NCBI GenBank assembly: GCA_017510245.1 | Contig: JAFWNQ010000016.1 | Location: 1-55,744 of the forward strand | Source: Clostridia bacterium | GTDB lineage: Bacteria > Bacillota > Clostridia > TANB77 > CAG-508 | DNA length: 55,744 bases | Reading direction: 5' to 3' | Shown: one piece after another, positions 42,901 to 50,995 of the stretch | Layout: every line of letters starts with the position of its first letter | Numbering within the stretch: the first letter of the stretch is position 1 | The notes under the pieces: model-generated | The model's database searches: none | Seen by the model: only the letters and a program-made list of their open reading frames with translations | Told to the model about the DNA's origin: nothing | Program-made: the position numbers and the translations under genes

Positions 42901-43484
42901 GACATTTGTATAAGTTTTCTATTAACTAATTCTTGCTCTCTTAATCCATTATTTTGTATTTCTAAATAATAATCTTCACCAAATACTCTTTTAAACCAAA
43001 GTGCTGTCTCTTTCGCTTTCTCATATTCTCCGTTCGTAATATAAGTTGCAACTTCACCAGCTAAGCAAGCACTTGAACATATAATACCTTCATGATGCTT
43101 TTCTAATGCTTCTTTATCTATTCTTGGCTTATAATAATATCCCTCTGTAAAGCCTAATGATACCAGTTTGCAAAGATTATGATATCCTGTCATATTTTTT
43201 GCAAGTAAAATTAAATGATTATATTTACCGTCTAATGAAGCATCTTTATCCTGCATTCTGCGTGGAGCAACATACATTTCACAGCCTATGATTGGTTTTA
43301 TTCCATTGGCCTTACACGCTTTATAGAAGTCAATAGCTCCAAACATAACTCCATGGTCTGTTATTGCCATAGCATCCATTCCTAATTCTTTTGCTCGTAT
43401 AGGCAAATCTTTTATTCTATTAGCACCATCTAGCAAACTAAATTCTGTATGCATATGTAGATGAACAAATTTCGAGTTAAGCAT
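39987..43484 (-). CDS. dnaE: DNA polymerase III alpha subunit, DnaE type
   Basis: A 1,165-residue C-family DNA polymerase that, in PolC-containing bacteria, extends primers and helps lagging-strand and repair synthesis. In order: PHP domain (FVHLHMHTEFSLLDG, then AITDHGVMFG), the palm with GPGRGSGAGSI and the catalytic MPDFDIDFDFEKR, the thumb and fingers (YRPGPMDQIPRYIA, VRRAMGKKK), a helix-hairpin-helix region and a C-terminal OB fold (VRIAGIITSIKKKFTKNN). There is no proofreading exonuclease insertion, unlike PolC. AAGGAG lies before ATG 43484, under the strong promoter at 43513-43541. Confidence 0.97.
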   Translation of the reverse strand: MLNSKFVHLHMHTEFSLLDGANRIKDLPIRAKELGMDAMAITDHGVMFGAIDFYKACKANGIKPIIGCEMYVAPRRMQDKDASLDGKYNHLILLAKNMTGYHNLCKLVSLGFTEGYYYKPRIDKEALEKHHEGIICSSACLAGEVATYITNGEYEKAKETALWFKRVFGEDYYLEIQNNGLREQELVNRKLIQMSRELDIPLVATNDSHYLKREDAYNHEVLLCIQTGKKMSDEDRMRFETDELYVKSPEEMMEYFKSVPDAIENTVKIAEMCNVEFEFGHTILPNYDVPNEFETHYDYLKKISDDGLKERYGENLSDELLEREAYELKVIKEMGYVDYFLIVWDYVNYAKTHGIPVGPGRGSGAGSIIAYAMGITDIDPIKYGLIFERFLNPERVSMPDFDIDFDFEKRQDVIDYVAEKYGQDHVSQIITFGTMAAKMVIRDVGRVLDFPYAEADKLAKMIPNELHITISKAIEKSKELRDVYEGNEEIHKLLDIAMALEGMPRQASTHACGIIIAREPVVNYVPLYARDDIISTQYIMTTLEELGLLKMDFLGLRTLTVIRDACELIKKNRGIDVQFDKKMDDPKVFKLWQDGDSIGIFQFESQGMTNFMKELKPDTLEDIIAGVSLYRPGPMDQIPRYIANKKDPEHAVYTHPSLKPILKVTYGCMVYQEQVMQIVRDLAGYSLGRADLVRRAMGKKKLDVMAKERENFVHGKLDEDGNVEIPGCIRNGIDEASANKIFDEMSEFAKYAFNKSHAACYAVVAYQTAYLKAYYPAEFMAAMLNSFIGNLDKVPIYINECKKLSIPILKPDINKSSTRFTVEENKIRFGMGSIKNVGLTPIENIVRDREKNGPYEDFTEFCERIYGEQVNKKCVESLIKAGAFDEFGKTRATLLDSFEEIIDTIASEKNKGFTNQITMFEIANTEEDIQELKYTYNERSEFSDKELLSMEKEMLGIYISGHPLEKYREKIEKITDLNTMMIGEARSDLETKGECNLRDNSNVRIAGIITSIKKKFTKNNKLMAFVTIEDLYGSCEAIVFENTYNSASDLLYEESIIVMEGRLSIREDKQDITIIAGKITDLNNTENSINIPNSRPKKLILDITNINEEQKAMLRGAIRFFTGERNNLPVYVKQGEKLSSCGAIFANEEIIKEFEEIVGKENVIN

Positions 43485-43512
43485 TTATAATCTCCTTATT
43501 ATTAATATAGAT

Positions 43513-43541
43513 ATTATATATTGATTAAGTAATTTTTTCAA
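43513..43541 (-). promoter_or_regulatory. dnaE promoter
   Basis: On the minus strand the -35 is TTGAAA (43536-43541) and the -10 is TATAAT (43513-43518), spaced by exactly 17 bases. The rest of the 321-bp gap 43485-43805 holds an 8-bp hairpin (43598-43618, CCTTTCTA with TAGAAAGG) and the terminator at 43700-43734; I see nothing else in it. Confidence 0.75.
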
Positions 43542-43699
43542 GTTTATACTAGATTTTTATGTATTGTCCTATTTACTATTTATTTTGTAATATCCTACCT
43601 TTCTAAAATGTAGAAAGGATGTTATTAATTAGTAAGAAACTACTTACTATTGTTTTAATTATTCTTTAATTTACAGTAAAAAATAGTGAGGACTAAAAA

Positions 43700-43734
43700 A
43701 AAAAGAATAGGGAATACGATTTCCTATTCTTTTT
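43700..43734 (-). terminator. terminator after the polysaccharide deacetylase gene
   Basis: Stem of about 13 bp (AAAAAGAATAGG with CCTATTCTTTTT) flanked by A and T runs, about 70 bases after the stop at 43806. It can act in both directions. Confidence 0.8.
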
Positions 43735-43805
43735 TACATTAATAAATAAGCTATATTATATTTTTCTTTTTCTTGTCAATTTTTCCAGAGAACAATTTAA
43801 CAATT

Positions 43806-44729
43806 TTAGTTTACTAATCCTTTAAATACTTCTAATGTAGTACTTGATGAAGTTCTTACTCTAGGAAGTGCATAAGGATCTGATCCTTTTTTAGCTCTGC
43901 CTCCTTCAGTTGTAACAGCAATTTTAAATCCTGCTTCTTTAACCGCTTTCTTAGCGTTATCATTGTAATGTCCAAAAGGATAGCAAAATGCTATGCATTC
44001 ATCTCCTAAAACACTTCTTGAGGTTTTTAAATCATTTAAAATTTCACTATAAGACCAGTTTACAATTGCTCCTCTTCCATCTGCACCTGCTTTATGCATA
44101 TTGTCAGAATGTGATTGATAAGTAACTTGTTTTGCTGGATAATCATTTTTAAACCATCCATTCCATGAAGTTACTAGAAATTGTGTTAACTTGATATCAT
44201 ATTTTTCTATTACAGGTAGTGCAACTTTAAAGAATGATTCTTCTCCATCATCTACTGTTAATACTACACTTTTCTTAGGTAAATCGATTTTTCCATTAAC
44301 ATAGTCGGCAACTTGTTGCCATGTAGGAAAGTAAAAGTCATTTTCTTCTAAGTAATTTAGATGTTCTTCAAAAGTTGCAACTTCTAACCAATTACCGTCT
44401 TTAGCTGTCTCTCCTTTTGTTTTGTCATAGAAAAAATGATACATTAGTATAGGTAATCCGTCACTCCCTAGCTTTTCAGAATCTGATAGTTTTGAAAAGT
44501 CAACTTCATTTTCTTCTTTTTCTGTCTCTTCTTTAGGAGCTTCCCCCTCTACTTTCTCACTTTCGCCATTTTCATCTTGTACTTCCTCAGTTGTGGTTTC
44601 TTTAGCAGAAGTATCTGTAGTTTTATCACTTCTATTTACCCAAAAAATCACTCCACCAATAACTATTATAAGTATAATAAACAAAACTAACTCTTTACTA
44701 ACTTCTCCTTTTATTCCTTTATTATCCAT
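43806..44729 (-). CDS. Membrane-anchored polysaccharide deacetylase (CE4, NodB domain)
   Basis: A 307-residue protein with an N-terminal transmembrane helix (about 13-31), an acidic Glu/Lys/Thr-rich linker (about 35-85) and a NodB homology domain. The catalytic pair is Asp160-Asp161 in VLTVDDGEES, the metal-binding motif is HSDNMH (207-212), and the later CYPFGHYND and ALPRVR motifs are present. Enzymes of this type remove acetyl groups from N-acetylglucosamine in peptidoglycan or exopolysaccharide on the cell exterior; the IcaB/PgaB-like PILMYHFF opening suggests either. GGAGA lies before ATG 44729. Confidence 0.9.
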   Translation of the reverse strand: MDNKGIKGEVSKELVLFIILIIVIGGVIFWVNRSDKTTDTSAKETTTEEVQDENGESEKVEGEAPKEETEKEENEVDFSKLSDSEKLGSDGLPILMYHFFYDKTKGETAKDGNWLEVATFEEHLNYLEENDFYFPTWQQVADYVNGKIDLPKKSVVLTVDDGEESFFKVALPVIEKYDIKLTQFLVTSWNGWFKNDYPAKQVTYQSHSDNMHKAGADGRGAIVNWSYSEILNDLKTSRSVLGDECIAFCYPFGHYNDNAKKAVKEAGFKIAVTTEGGRAKKGSDPYALPRVRTSSSTTLEVFKGLVN

Positions 44730-44854
44730 TGTAAATCTCCTGTTCTAAATTCTAACGTCTTTATTATATAGTTAATTATTAAAATATTCAATAGAAATAA
44801 TAAATATTTATATGAATTTTTTTTCAAATTTGCATTTATGTTTTTAACATGGAA

Positions 44855-44880
44855 AAGAGCTCTACATTTGTAGAGCCCCT
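44855..44880 (-). terminator. terminator after the amylase gene
   Basis: On the minus strand GGGGCTCTAC-AAAT-GTAGAGCTCTTTT forms a strong stem (7 Watson-Crick pairs plus G-U extensions) followed by a T-run, directly after the stop at 44885. Confidence 0.75.
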
Positions 44881-44884
44881 TCCC

Positions 44885-46384
44885 TTACTGTCTTACAATA
44901 ATCATACCATAGTCAGTCAGCCATGTGTTAGAGCAACCATCATCACAATATAATACATCAAACTTACTATTATCTCCTGGTAGCATTATATATTGCCACT
45001 CTGGAGTTCTATTTACCGCTAGAATGATATGCTCATCTTTTTCTGTGAACCTCTCAATTATCAAGACTTTTTCATCAATTCTAGCAATTCTAACTTGTCC
45101 TGTTTTCAAGATATCACAGTTTTCTTTCCTCACAAATCCCATCTTAGATACAAACTCTGTTATTTCATCGCTATGCTTGTTCCAATTATATGGTTTCCTA
45201 TTAAAAGGATCCTTGTAACCGGTGTCAGCAATTTCTGTTCCTTGGAATATGCAAGGGATACCTGGTAACATGTACATAATTGCAATAGCAATTCTCAATA
45301 GAGATTTTGCTCTAATGTAGTCGACTGCCTCCAGTACATCGTGATCAGCTTCAAACTTTCTGAAACTATAAGTGTCAAAACCATTTTCCGTTCTCCATGG
45401 AGCTTCAATATCCCAAATTTGCTTGTCGAACACATTGTCATTCATTTTCTCTCCACCTAGCATAGTTACTGTAGTTGGAGTGTCATGAGTAGCAATGTTA
45501 TTAAGTAGAACATTTTGAACTTCTATGGGATATTCTCTATACACTCTCTCGAAAATGTACATAAAGTGTTCAAACTTGCCCCAGCGGGTCCACCTAAGAA
45601 TTGCATCTGCCACTGGATAATTCATCACTGAATCAAGTTGAAGGTCAAATATCTTAGCATCCTCATGGCTCTTATCAGTAGCAATTCCCCACATTTCACC
45701 TATGAAGATTGTCTCTGGATACTTTTCCTTAACCTTTCCAATTGCAACAAGAAATTCTTTAGGAAGGTTCTCTCCAAGGTCGAGTCTTATTCCATCTGCA
45801 CCCATTTGCAGATACTTTTCCACCACCCTAGTCATTTCCTTTTGGTAGTCTTCATTTAGTGTATCACATTCAGGCAAGTCTTTAAAGTTCCACCATCGTA
45901 CTACTTCACCATTAGAATCTCTCTTATACCAATGGCTATACTTTGGATTGTCAAAGTATATACTGTGGATTCCTGTGTGATTAAATACAAGATCGACTAC
46001 AATAAGCATTCCACGCTCATGTGCTTGATTACAAAGTTCAGAAAACTCTTCCCATGTACCAAGCCATTGATCGATTTCCATATGATCCATAGGATCATAG
46101 TGGTGGTAAGAATAGCTTGACTCAATAGGTGTAAGGTAAATCATATCAAATCCAAGACTATTCAAATAGTCTAGTTTTGATGTTATCCCTCTCAAGTTAC
46201 CACAGTAGAAATAGTCATTAGTATACTCTCCATCCAGTCCGGGTTGCCAATTTGGCATTCTGTCGTTCCATGCTTTGATAGTTCTACCTGGAATAGCCCG
46301 AAGGTTTTCATCCAGTTTGCAGAACCTATCTGGCATAATTTGATATGCTGTTCTTCCAAGCCAGCGTTCGAGATTTTTTCTCAT
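44885..46384 (-). CDS. GH13 alpha-amylase family glycosidase, cytoplasmic
   Basis: A 499-residue enzyme from ATG 46384, which has GAGGGG at good distance (an ATG three codons earlier abuts that site). GH13 regions are DLVFNH, GIRLDLGENLP (nucleophile Asp about 202), FIGEMWG (acid/base Glu about 230) and ATHDTPTT (transition-state Asp about 291). There is no signal peptide, so it probably works on imported maltodextrins, as neopullulanase or cyclomaltodextrinase-like enzymes do. Base composition differs from neighbours: two hand-counted 60-base lines gave 24 and 27 G+C, against 14 in a dnaE line, and codons such as CGC, CGG and CTC are used, which points to acquisition by transfer. A cre-like site lies upstream. 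Confidence 0.88.
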   Translation of the reverse strand: MRKNLERWLGRTAYQIMPDRFCKLDENLRAIPGRTIKAWNDRMPNWQPGLDGEYTNDYFYCGNLRGITSKLDYLNSLGFDMIYLTPIESSYSYHHYDPMDHMEIDQWLGTWEEFSELCNQAHERGMLIVVDLVFNHTGIHSIYFDNPKYSHWYKRDSNGEVVRWWNFKDLPECDTLNEDYQKEMTRVVEKYLQMGADGIRLDLGENLPKEFLVAIGKVKEKYPETIFIGEMWGIATDKSHEDAKIFDLQLDSVMNYPVADAILRWTRWGKFEHFMYIFERVYREYPIEVQNVLLNNIATHDTPTTVTMLGGEKMNDNVFDKQIWDIEAPWRTENGFDTYSFRKFEADHDVLEAVDYIRAKSLLRIAIAIMYMLPGIPCIFQGTEIADTGYKDPFNRKPYNWNKHSDEITEFVSKMGFVRKENCDILKTGQVRIARIDEKVLIIERFTEKDEHIILAVNRTPEWQYIMLPGDNSKFDVLYCDDGCSNTWLTDYGMIIVRQ

Positions 46385-46407
46385 TTCTATCATCCCCTCT
46401 AATTAGA

Positions 46408-46421
46408 TGAGAACGCTTCTA
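46408..46421. promoter_or_regulatory. cre-like (LacI-family) operator before the amylase
   Basis: TGAGAACGCTTCTA matches the CcpA cre consensus TGWAANCGNTNWCA at most positions, including the central CG. It lies downstream of the amylase promoter, where binding would block transcription. A maltose-type LacI-family repressor is an alternative. Confidence 0.6.
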
Positions 46422-46436
46422 TATTGTTTTATCTAT

Positions 46437-46465
46437 ACTTTATTATGATTTTGTTCATTTGTCAA
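46437..46465 (-). promoter_or_regulatory. amylase promoter
   Basis: On the minus strand the -35 is TTGACA (46460-46465) and the -10 is TAAAGT (46437-46442), with a 17-base spacer. It starts inside the short gap after sleB and is followed by the cre-like site. Confidence 0.6.
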
Positions 46466-46471
46466 GTTATT

Positions 46472-47152
46472 TTATTTACAAAACCTATGATTTCCTATTG
46501 TTACTGTCATCGGTCTAGACCATATCCATTTACTAGTTGCAGTTTTAGGGTTAAAATAATATACTGCTCCATAGCTTGGATCCCACCCATTTATTGCATC
46601 TTGAGCAGCTTTTTTGGAAGTTTCATTTGGGCTTAGATTTATTTGTCCATCAGACACACATGTAAATGCTCCTTGTTGATAGACTACTCCAGAGGTAGTA
46701 TTAGGAAATCTACTATCTTTTATTCTGTTTAGAATAACTGCAGCAACTGCGACCTGACCAGTATATGGTTCACCTCTCGCCTCGGCATACACAAATCTAC
46801 TAATTAAGTTTAAATTAAAAGAGCTATTTGAACTAGATGATGAATTAGATGTCGAGGTATATATTCCCATTGCTTTTAAAGTTTTTGAACCTGCTATGCC
46901 ATCAACTGTCAGTCCATTCTTCTTTTGAAAACTTTTTACTGCATATAAAGTACTACTTCCATATATTCCATCCACTGTGCCTTTATAATATCCCCAGTTT
47001 TTCAGCTTTGTTTGTATTTGTTTGACTTCTTCTCCTCTAGAACCATATTTAGATACAGCCTCTGAAACTTGGTTTCTTACTATAATGTTATAGCCTATAA
47101 ATAAAAATATTGAAACTAACAATAGTACTCCTTTTTTTAATTTATCTTTCAT
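46472..47152 (-). CDS. sleB: Spore cortex-lytic enzyme SleB
   Basis: A lytic transglycosylase that degrades cortex peptidoglycan at germination. The 226-residue protein has an N-terminal membrane or signal helix (about 8-25), a peptidoglycan-binding domain (about 35-95, SRGEEVKQIQTKLKNWGYY and TVDGIYGSSTLYAVKSFQ), a serine-rich linker and the hydrolase_2 domain (about 115-226) with the catalytic Glu124 in FVYAEARGEPYTGQVAVAAV. No ypeB gene follows, though SleB usually pairs with YpeB. The ribosome site AGAGAGG before ATG 47152 is buried in a 15-bp hairpin (47160-47193). Confidence 0.92.
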   Translation of the reverse strand: MKDKLKKGVLLLVSIFLFIGYNIIVRNQVSEAVSKYGSRGEEVKQIQTKLKNWGYYKGTVDGIYGSSTLYAVKSFQKKNGLTVDGIAGSKTLKAMGIYTSTSNSSSSSNSSFNLNLISRFVYAEARGEPYTGQVAVAAVILNRIKDSRFPNTTSGVVYQQGAFTCVSDGQINLSPNETSKKAAQDAINGWDPSYGAVYYFNPKTATSKWIWSRPMTVTIGNHRFCK

Positions 47153-47159
47153 AAAAATT

Positions 47160-47193
47160 ACCTCTCTTGGAAAATATTTTTTCCAAAAGAGGT
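47160..47193 (-). promoter_or_regulatory. hairpin sequestering the sleB ribosome site
   Basis: On the minus strand ACCTCTTTTGGAAAA pairs over 15 positions (one G-U) with TTTTCCAAGAGAGGT, around a 4-base loop. The 3' arm is the Shine-Dalgarno sequence AGAGAGG of sleB. The hairpin lies between the fhs stop and the sleB start. AATTTTT follows, so it may also act as the fhs terminator. Confidence 0.75.
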
Positions 47194-47310
47194 CTTTTTT
47201 ATACTGCTATTTTTATATTTATAAAAAGCTCCTATTATCTTTACTTATACTCTTTAGTTATAAAAATTTTTTATTATCAACTTTCGAATCACTTAAGAAT
47301 AAATAAATTT

Positions 47311-48975
47311 TTAAAAAATACCTACTATATTTTCATTTTCATCCAAATCTATTTTTTCTGCTGCTGGAATTTTAGGAAGTCCAGGCATAGTCATTATTTT
47401 TCCTGTTTTCACTACAACAAACTCTGCTCCTGCTCTAAATTCTATTGAGCTAATATGTATTTTAAAAGGTTCTTCACATAGCAAATCCTTAGGATTGTCT
47501 GAAAGTGAATACTGAGTTTTTGCAATACATATTGGAACTTTTGTAGCTTCATCTCCTAATAATTTTTCAAACTCTTCTATTTGATTTTCAGCTTCTTCAG
47601 AATATTCTACTCCTTCTGCTCCATAAATCTTTTTAGCAACACTTTCTATCTTTTCTTTTATTGTAGATTCCAAGTCATATGTATTTACAAACTCACTTTT
47701 TTCGTCACAAATACTTACAACCTTTTCTGCTAGATCAGTAGCTCCATCGCCACCCTTTTCCCAGTTTTCTAGCAAACTATAATCTACTAATCCTTTTAAT
47801 TCATTTTCTAGTATTTCAATTTCTTCTCTAGTATCGGTTACAAATTTGTTTATTGCAACAATTGTATTCAATCCAAATGATTTTATATTTTCAATATGTT
47901 TCACTAAATTATGAATTCCATTTTTTAAAGCCTCTTTGTTCTCCTTTGAAGAATCTTCTTTTGATGCACCTCCATGATATTTTAATGCTCTAAGAGTTGC
48001 CACAATTACTACACAATCTGGTGAAATACCAATATTTCTACATTTAATATTAAGGAATTTTTCTGCTCCAAGATCAGCACCAAAACCAGCTTCCGTAACA
48101 ACATAATCACCTAGCTTTAAAGCCATTTTTGTTGCAACAATACTATTGCATCCATGTGCAATATTAGCAAATGGTCCTCCATGAATTATTGCTGGATTGT
48201 TTTCTAAAGTTTGAACAATATTTGGATTCATTGCTTCTTTTAAAACAACGGTTAGACTACCTTCTGCATTCAAATCTTTACATCTAACTGGTTTGTCGGC
48301 AATATCATATCCAATAATGATATTACCTAATCTTCTTTTTAAGTCATTCAAATCTTTTGACAAACAAAGAATTGCCATTATTTCTGAAGCAACAGATATA
48401 TCAAAAGAATCTTCTCTTGGAGACATATTTTTTTCTCCTGATAATCCAATTTGAACTCTTCTAAGGGCTCTGTCATTTAAGTCAACACATCTCTTCCATA
48501 CTACTTTTTTAATATTTAATTCATTTCCATGAAATATATGATTATCAATAATAGCACTAAGTAAATTGTTGGCACATGTTATTGCATGTATATCCCCAGT
48601 AAAATGTAAATTTATGTCTTCCATTGGAGCTACTTGAGAATGCCCTCCACCAGTTGCTCCTCCCTTTATTCCAAATACAGGTCCCAAAGATGGTTCCCTA
48701 AGAGCTAATATAGCATTTTTATTAATTCTATTTAATCCATCTGCAAGCCCAATTGATGCTGTAGTTTTTCCTTCGCCTAATGGAGTTGGATTAATAGCGG
48801 TTACTAATATTAGTTTTCCATTATTCTTATCTTTAATTTTATTATAATAATTTAGAGATATTTTAGCTTTATATTTTCCATACTGTTCAATATATTCTTC
48901 TGGAATGTCTAGTTTATTTGTAATCTCATCAATTTTCTTTAGTTTAGCATTTCTAGCAATTTCAATATCCTCCAT
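47311..48975 (-). CDS. fhs: Formate--tetrahydrofolate ligase
   Basis: Makes 10-formyl-THF from formate, THF and ATP in one-carbon metabolism. The 554-residue protein has the P-loop segment TPLGEGKTTASIGLADGL, REPSLGPVFGIKGGATGGG, the HFTGDIHAI motif, RVQIGLSGEKN, and EAGFGADLGAEKF. Length is normal for the family (about 556). AAAGGAG lies before ATG 48975. The divergent PAP2 gene precedes it; between them lies a short GGGACG-containing inverted repeat (about 48998-49024). Confidence 0.97.
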   Translation of the reverse strand: MEDIEIARNAKLKKIDEITNKLDIPEEYIEQYGKYKAKISLNYYNKIKDKNNGKLILVTAINPTPLGEGKTTASIGLADGLNRINKNAILALREPSLGPVFGIKGGATGGGHSQVAPMEDINLHFTGDIHAITCANNLLSAIIDNHIFHGNELNIKKVVWKRCVDLNDRALRRVQIGLSGEKNMSPREDSFDISVASEIMAILCLSKDLNDLKRRLGNIIIGYDIADKPVRCKDLNAEGSLTVVLKEAMNPNIVQTLENNPAIIHGGPFANIAHGCNSIVATKMALKLGDYVVTEAGFGADLGAEKFLNIKCRNIGISPDCVVIVATLRALKYHGGASKEDSSKENKEALKNGIHNLVKHIENIKSFGLNTIVAINKFVTDTREEIEILENELKGLVDYSLLENWEKGGDGATDLAEKVVSICDEKSEFVNTYDLESTIKEKIESVAKKIYGAEGVEYSEEAENQIEEFEKLLGDEATKVPICIAKTQYSLSDNPKDLLCEEPFKIHISSIEFRAGAEFVVVKTGKIMTMPGLPKIPAAEKIDLDENENIVGIF

Positions 48976-49071
48976 AATAGCTCTCCTTTCATATAAAGGG
49001 ACGTTTCATTTATACATATCCCTCATTATTAATTTATTCTATATTTCAAAATGGAATTCTGTAAAAACCAC

Positions 49072-49497
49072 TTAGAATAATAGTCCTCCTATTAACCCTA
49101 GTATAGCACCAGCTAATACTTGAATTGGTGTATGCCCAGTCATTTCTTGTAGCTTTTCTGCACTAGTTAGTTTTTGATTTGTTAAAATATCATTTAAAAC
49201 TTTTGCTTGTTTTCCAACAGCTCTTCTAACTCCAGCCGCATCATACATTACGATAAAAGCAAAAACTCCACTTAGCGCAAATAATGGTGAATTAAAACCA
49301 ATGTGTTTTCCTATTAGAACCGAAATACTAACTACAACTGCTGAATGCGAGCTTGGCATTCCTCCTGCACCAAGTAATCTTTCGAAATGCCATTTTTTAG
49401 TTTCAACTCTATCATATAAAAATTTAAACAATTGAATTCCACACCAAAGACCAAGTGGAACAACAATATATCTATATTCTTCAAAAAAGTTTTGCAT
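49072..49497 (-). CDS. Divergent PAP2 family membrane protein
   Basis: A 141-residue protein with about four transmembrane helices. The GGMPSSHSA motif (about residues 45-53) is the PAP2 phosphatase signature, followed by MYDAAGVRRAVGKQA and the C-terminal GHTPIQVLAGAILG with the second His. It matches the divergent PAP2 (DUF212, YuiD-like) family, which may act on lipid phosphates in the membrane. The ribosome site is GGGGAG. It follows xseB in the same direction, with 30 bases between. Confidence 0.9.
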   Translation of the reverse strand: MQNFFEEYRYIVVPLGLWCGIQLFKFLYDRVETKKWHFERLLGAGGMPSSHSAVVVSISVLIGKHIGFNSPLFALSGVFAFIVMYDAAGVRRAVGKQAKVLNDILTNQKLTSAEKLQEMTGHTPIQVLAGAILGLIGGLLF

Positions 49498-49527
49498 TTT
49501 ATACTTCTCCCCTTCTACTGAATTCTT

Positions 49528-49758
49528 TTATTCTTCTGTACTACTATTTATGGAGAAATCTTTTTCAACCTCTCCCACTAGAACTGTTATTTTCTTTTCA
49601 GCATTGTCAAGAATTTCTTTACATTTTTTTGAAATCTTCATTCCCTCTTCAAATTTTTTTACTGATTCATCTAGTGTTAAATTGTCTCCTTCTAATTCAT
49701 CAGCTATTTTTTCTAATTTAACCATTGATTCTTCAAAACTTATTTTTTTCTCTGCCAT
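49528..49758 (-). CDS. xseB: Exodeoxyribonuclease VII small subunit
   Basis: A 76-residue coiled-coil protein that forms the ExoVII holoenzyme with XseA and degrades single-stranded DNA. The family pattern is ISFEESMVKLEKIADELEGD followed by LTLDESVKKFEEGM. I place the start at ATG 49758, which has AAGGGGGAAAG upstream; an in-frame ATG seven codons earlier lies inside xseA. In many Clostridia ispA and dxs follow; neither is here. Confidence 0.93.
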   Translation of the reverse strand: MAEKKISFEESMVKLEKIADELEGDNLTLDESVKKFEEGMKISKKCKEILDNAEKKITVLVGEVEKDFSINSSTEE

Positions 49759-49771
49759 AAAACTTTCCCCC

Positions 49772-50974
49772 TTAGTCATTTATTATTTTTGTAATTTTAG
49801 CTTCTGCTCTTCCATCATTAAATCTCATACCTATGTTATCATTTATCTTTATTTGATTGATACTGTTTATTACTTTTTCATCTTTTTCTACAATTGTATA
49901 ACCTCTTGTTAGTGTTTTTAAAGGACTGAGTGTATCTATTCTTGTAGCTATCTTCACAAATTCTGATGATTTTTCATTCATTATTTTAGTAACACTTTTT
50001 GTGTTTCTTTTTATAAGCATATCTAGTGCAATTAGCAATTCATTTACTTTTTGAGTCGGTTCAGTAAAAGCTTTCCTATTCATGCATTTTTCAAATCTTA
50101 ATTTCATTAATTCTACTTTTTTGTTAAGAGAATTCTTATATCTATTTTCATATATTTCAATATTCTTCTTAACATCAATTATGTTTGGCACTGCTAACTC
50201 TGCAGCCGCTGAAGGTGTTGGTGCTCTCAAATCTGCCACAAAATCTGATATAGAAAAATCTGTTTCATGCCCTACTGCAGATATAATTGGAATTTCAGAT
50301 TCAAAAATTGCTCTAGCAACTATTTCCTCATTAAAAGGCCATAGGTCTTCTAATGATCCTCCACCTCTTCCAAGTATTATTACATCAGCTAATTCTTCTT
50401 GGTTCATTCTTTTAATACCTTCAACAATTTGCCCTGCTGCTGTAGGTCCTTGTACTGGTACTGGCAATAATCTAATGTGAACATTTGGATTTCGCCTTGT
50501 TGATACATTTATAATATCTCTAATAACTGCTCCTGTTGAAGCAGTTAAAACTCCTATAGTTTTTGGATATTTTGGTATACTTTTTTTAAATTTTTCATTA
50601 AATAAACCTTCTTTTTCAAGCTGTGCTTTCAATTTTTCATAAGCTTCAAATAATGAACCCATTCCATCTTGTTTCATTGCTTTACAATAAATTTGGTAAA
50701 CTCCATCTCTTTCAAAAACAGATACTGAGCCAAGTATCACAACTTTCATACCATCTTTTGGCATAAAAGAAAGATGGGGCGTATAACTTCTAAACATGAT
50801 GCATTTTATAAGTGATTTCTCGTCTTTAAGTGTAAAATACATATGTCCTGTATAGTGCAATTTGAAATTTGAAATTTCACCTTTTACATATACACTGTTT
50901 AAAAATTCATCTCCATCCATTTTTTTCTTTATATAATTGTTTAATTGTTCAACAGTTATTGGTGTAATATCCAT
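49772..50974 (-). CDS. xseA: Exodeoxyribonuclease VII large subunit
   Basis: The catalytic subunit of ExoVII, 400 residues. It has an N-terminal OB fold (VYVKGEISNFKLHYTGHMYF), the central nuclease domain with TSTGAVIRDI, ILGRGGGSLEDLWPFNEE and AVGHETDFSISDFVADLRAPTPSAA, and a C-terminal coiled coil and short beta domain (RGYTIVEKDEKVI). AGAAAGGA lies before ATG 50974. It follows nusB and precedes xseB, the usual order. Confidence 0.96.
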   Translation of the reverse strand: MDITPITVEQLNNYIKKKMDGDEFLNSVYVKGEISNFKLHYTGHMYFTLKDEKSLIKCIMFRSYTPHLSFMPKDGMKVVILGSVSVFERDGVYQIYCKAMKQDGMGSLFEAYEKLKAQLEKEGLFNEKFKKSIPKYPKTIGVLTASTGAVIRDIINVSTRRNPNVHIRLLPVPVQGPTAAGQIVEGIKRMNQEELADVIILGRGGGSLEDLWPFNEEIVARAIFESEIPIISAVGHETDFSISDFVADLRAPTPSAAAELAVPNIIDVKKNIEIYENRYKNSLNKKVELMKLRFEKCMNRKAFTEPTQKVNELLIALDMLIKRNTKSVTKIMNEKSSEFVKIATRIDTLSPLKTLTRGYTIVEKDEKVINSINQIKINDNIGMRFNDGRAEAKITKIIND

Positions 50975-50995
50975 TTATAGTGTCCTTTCTAATTA

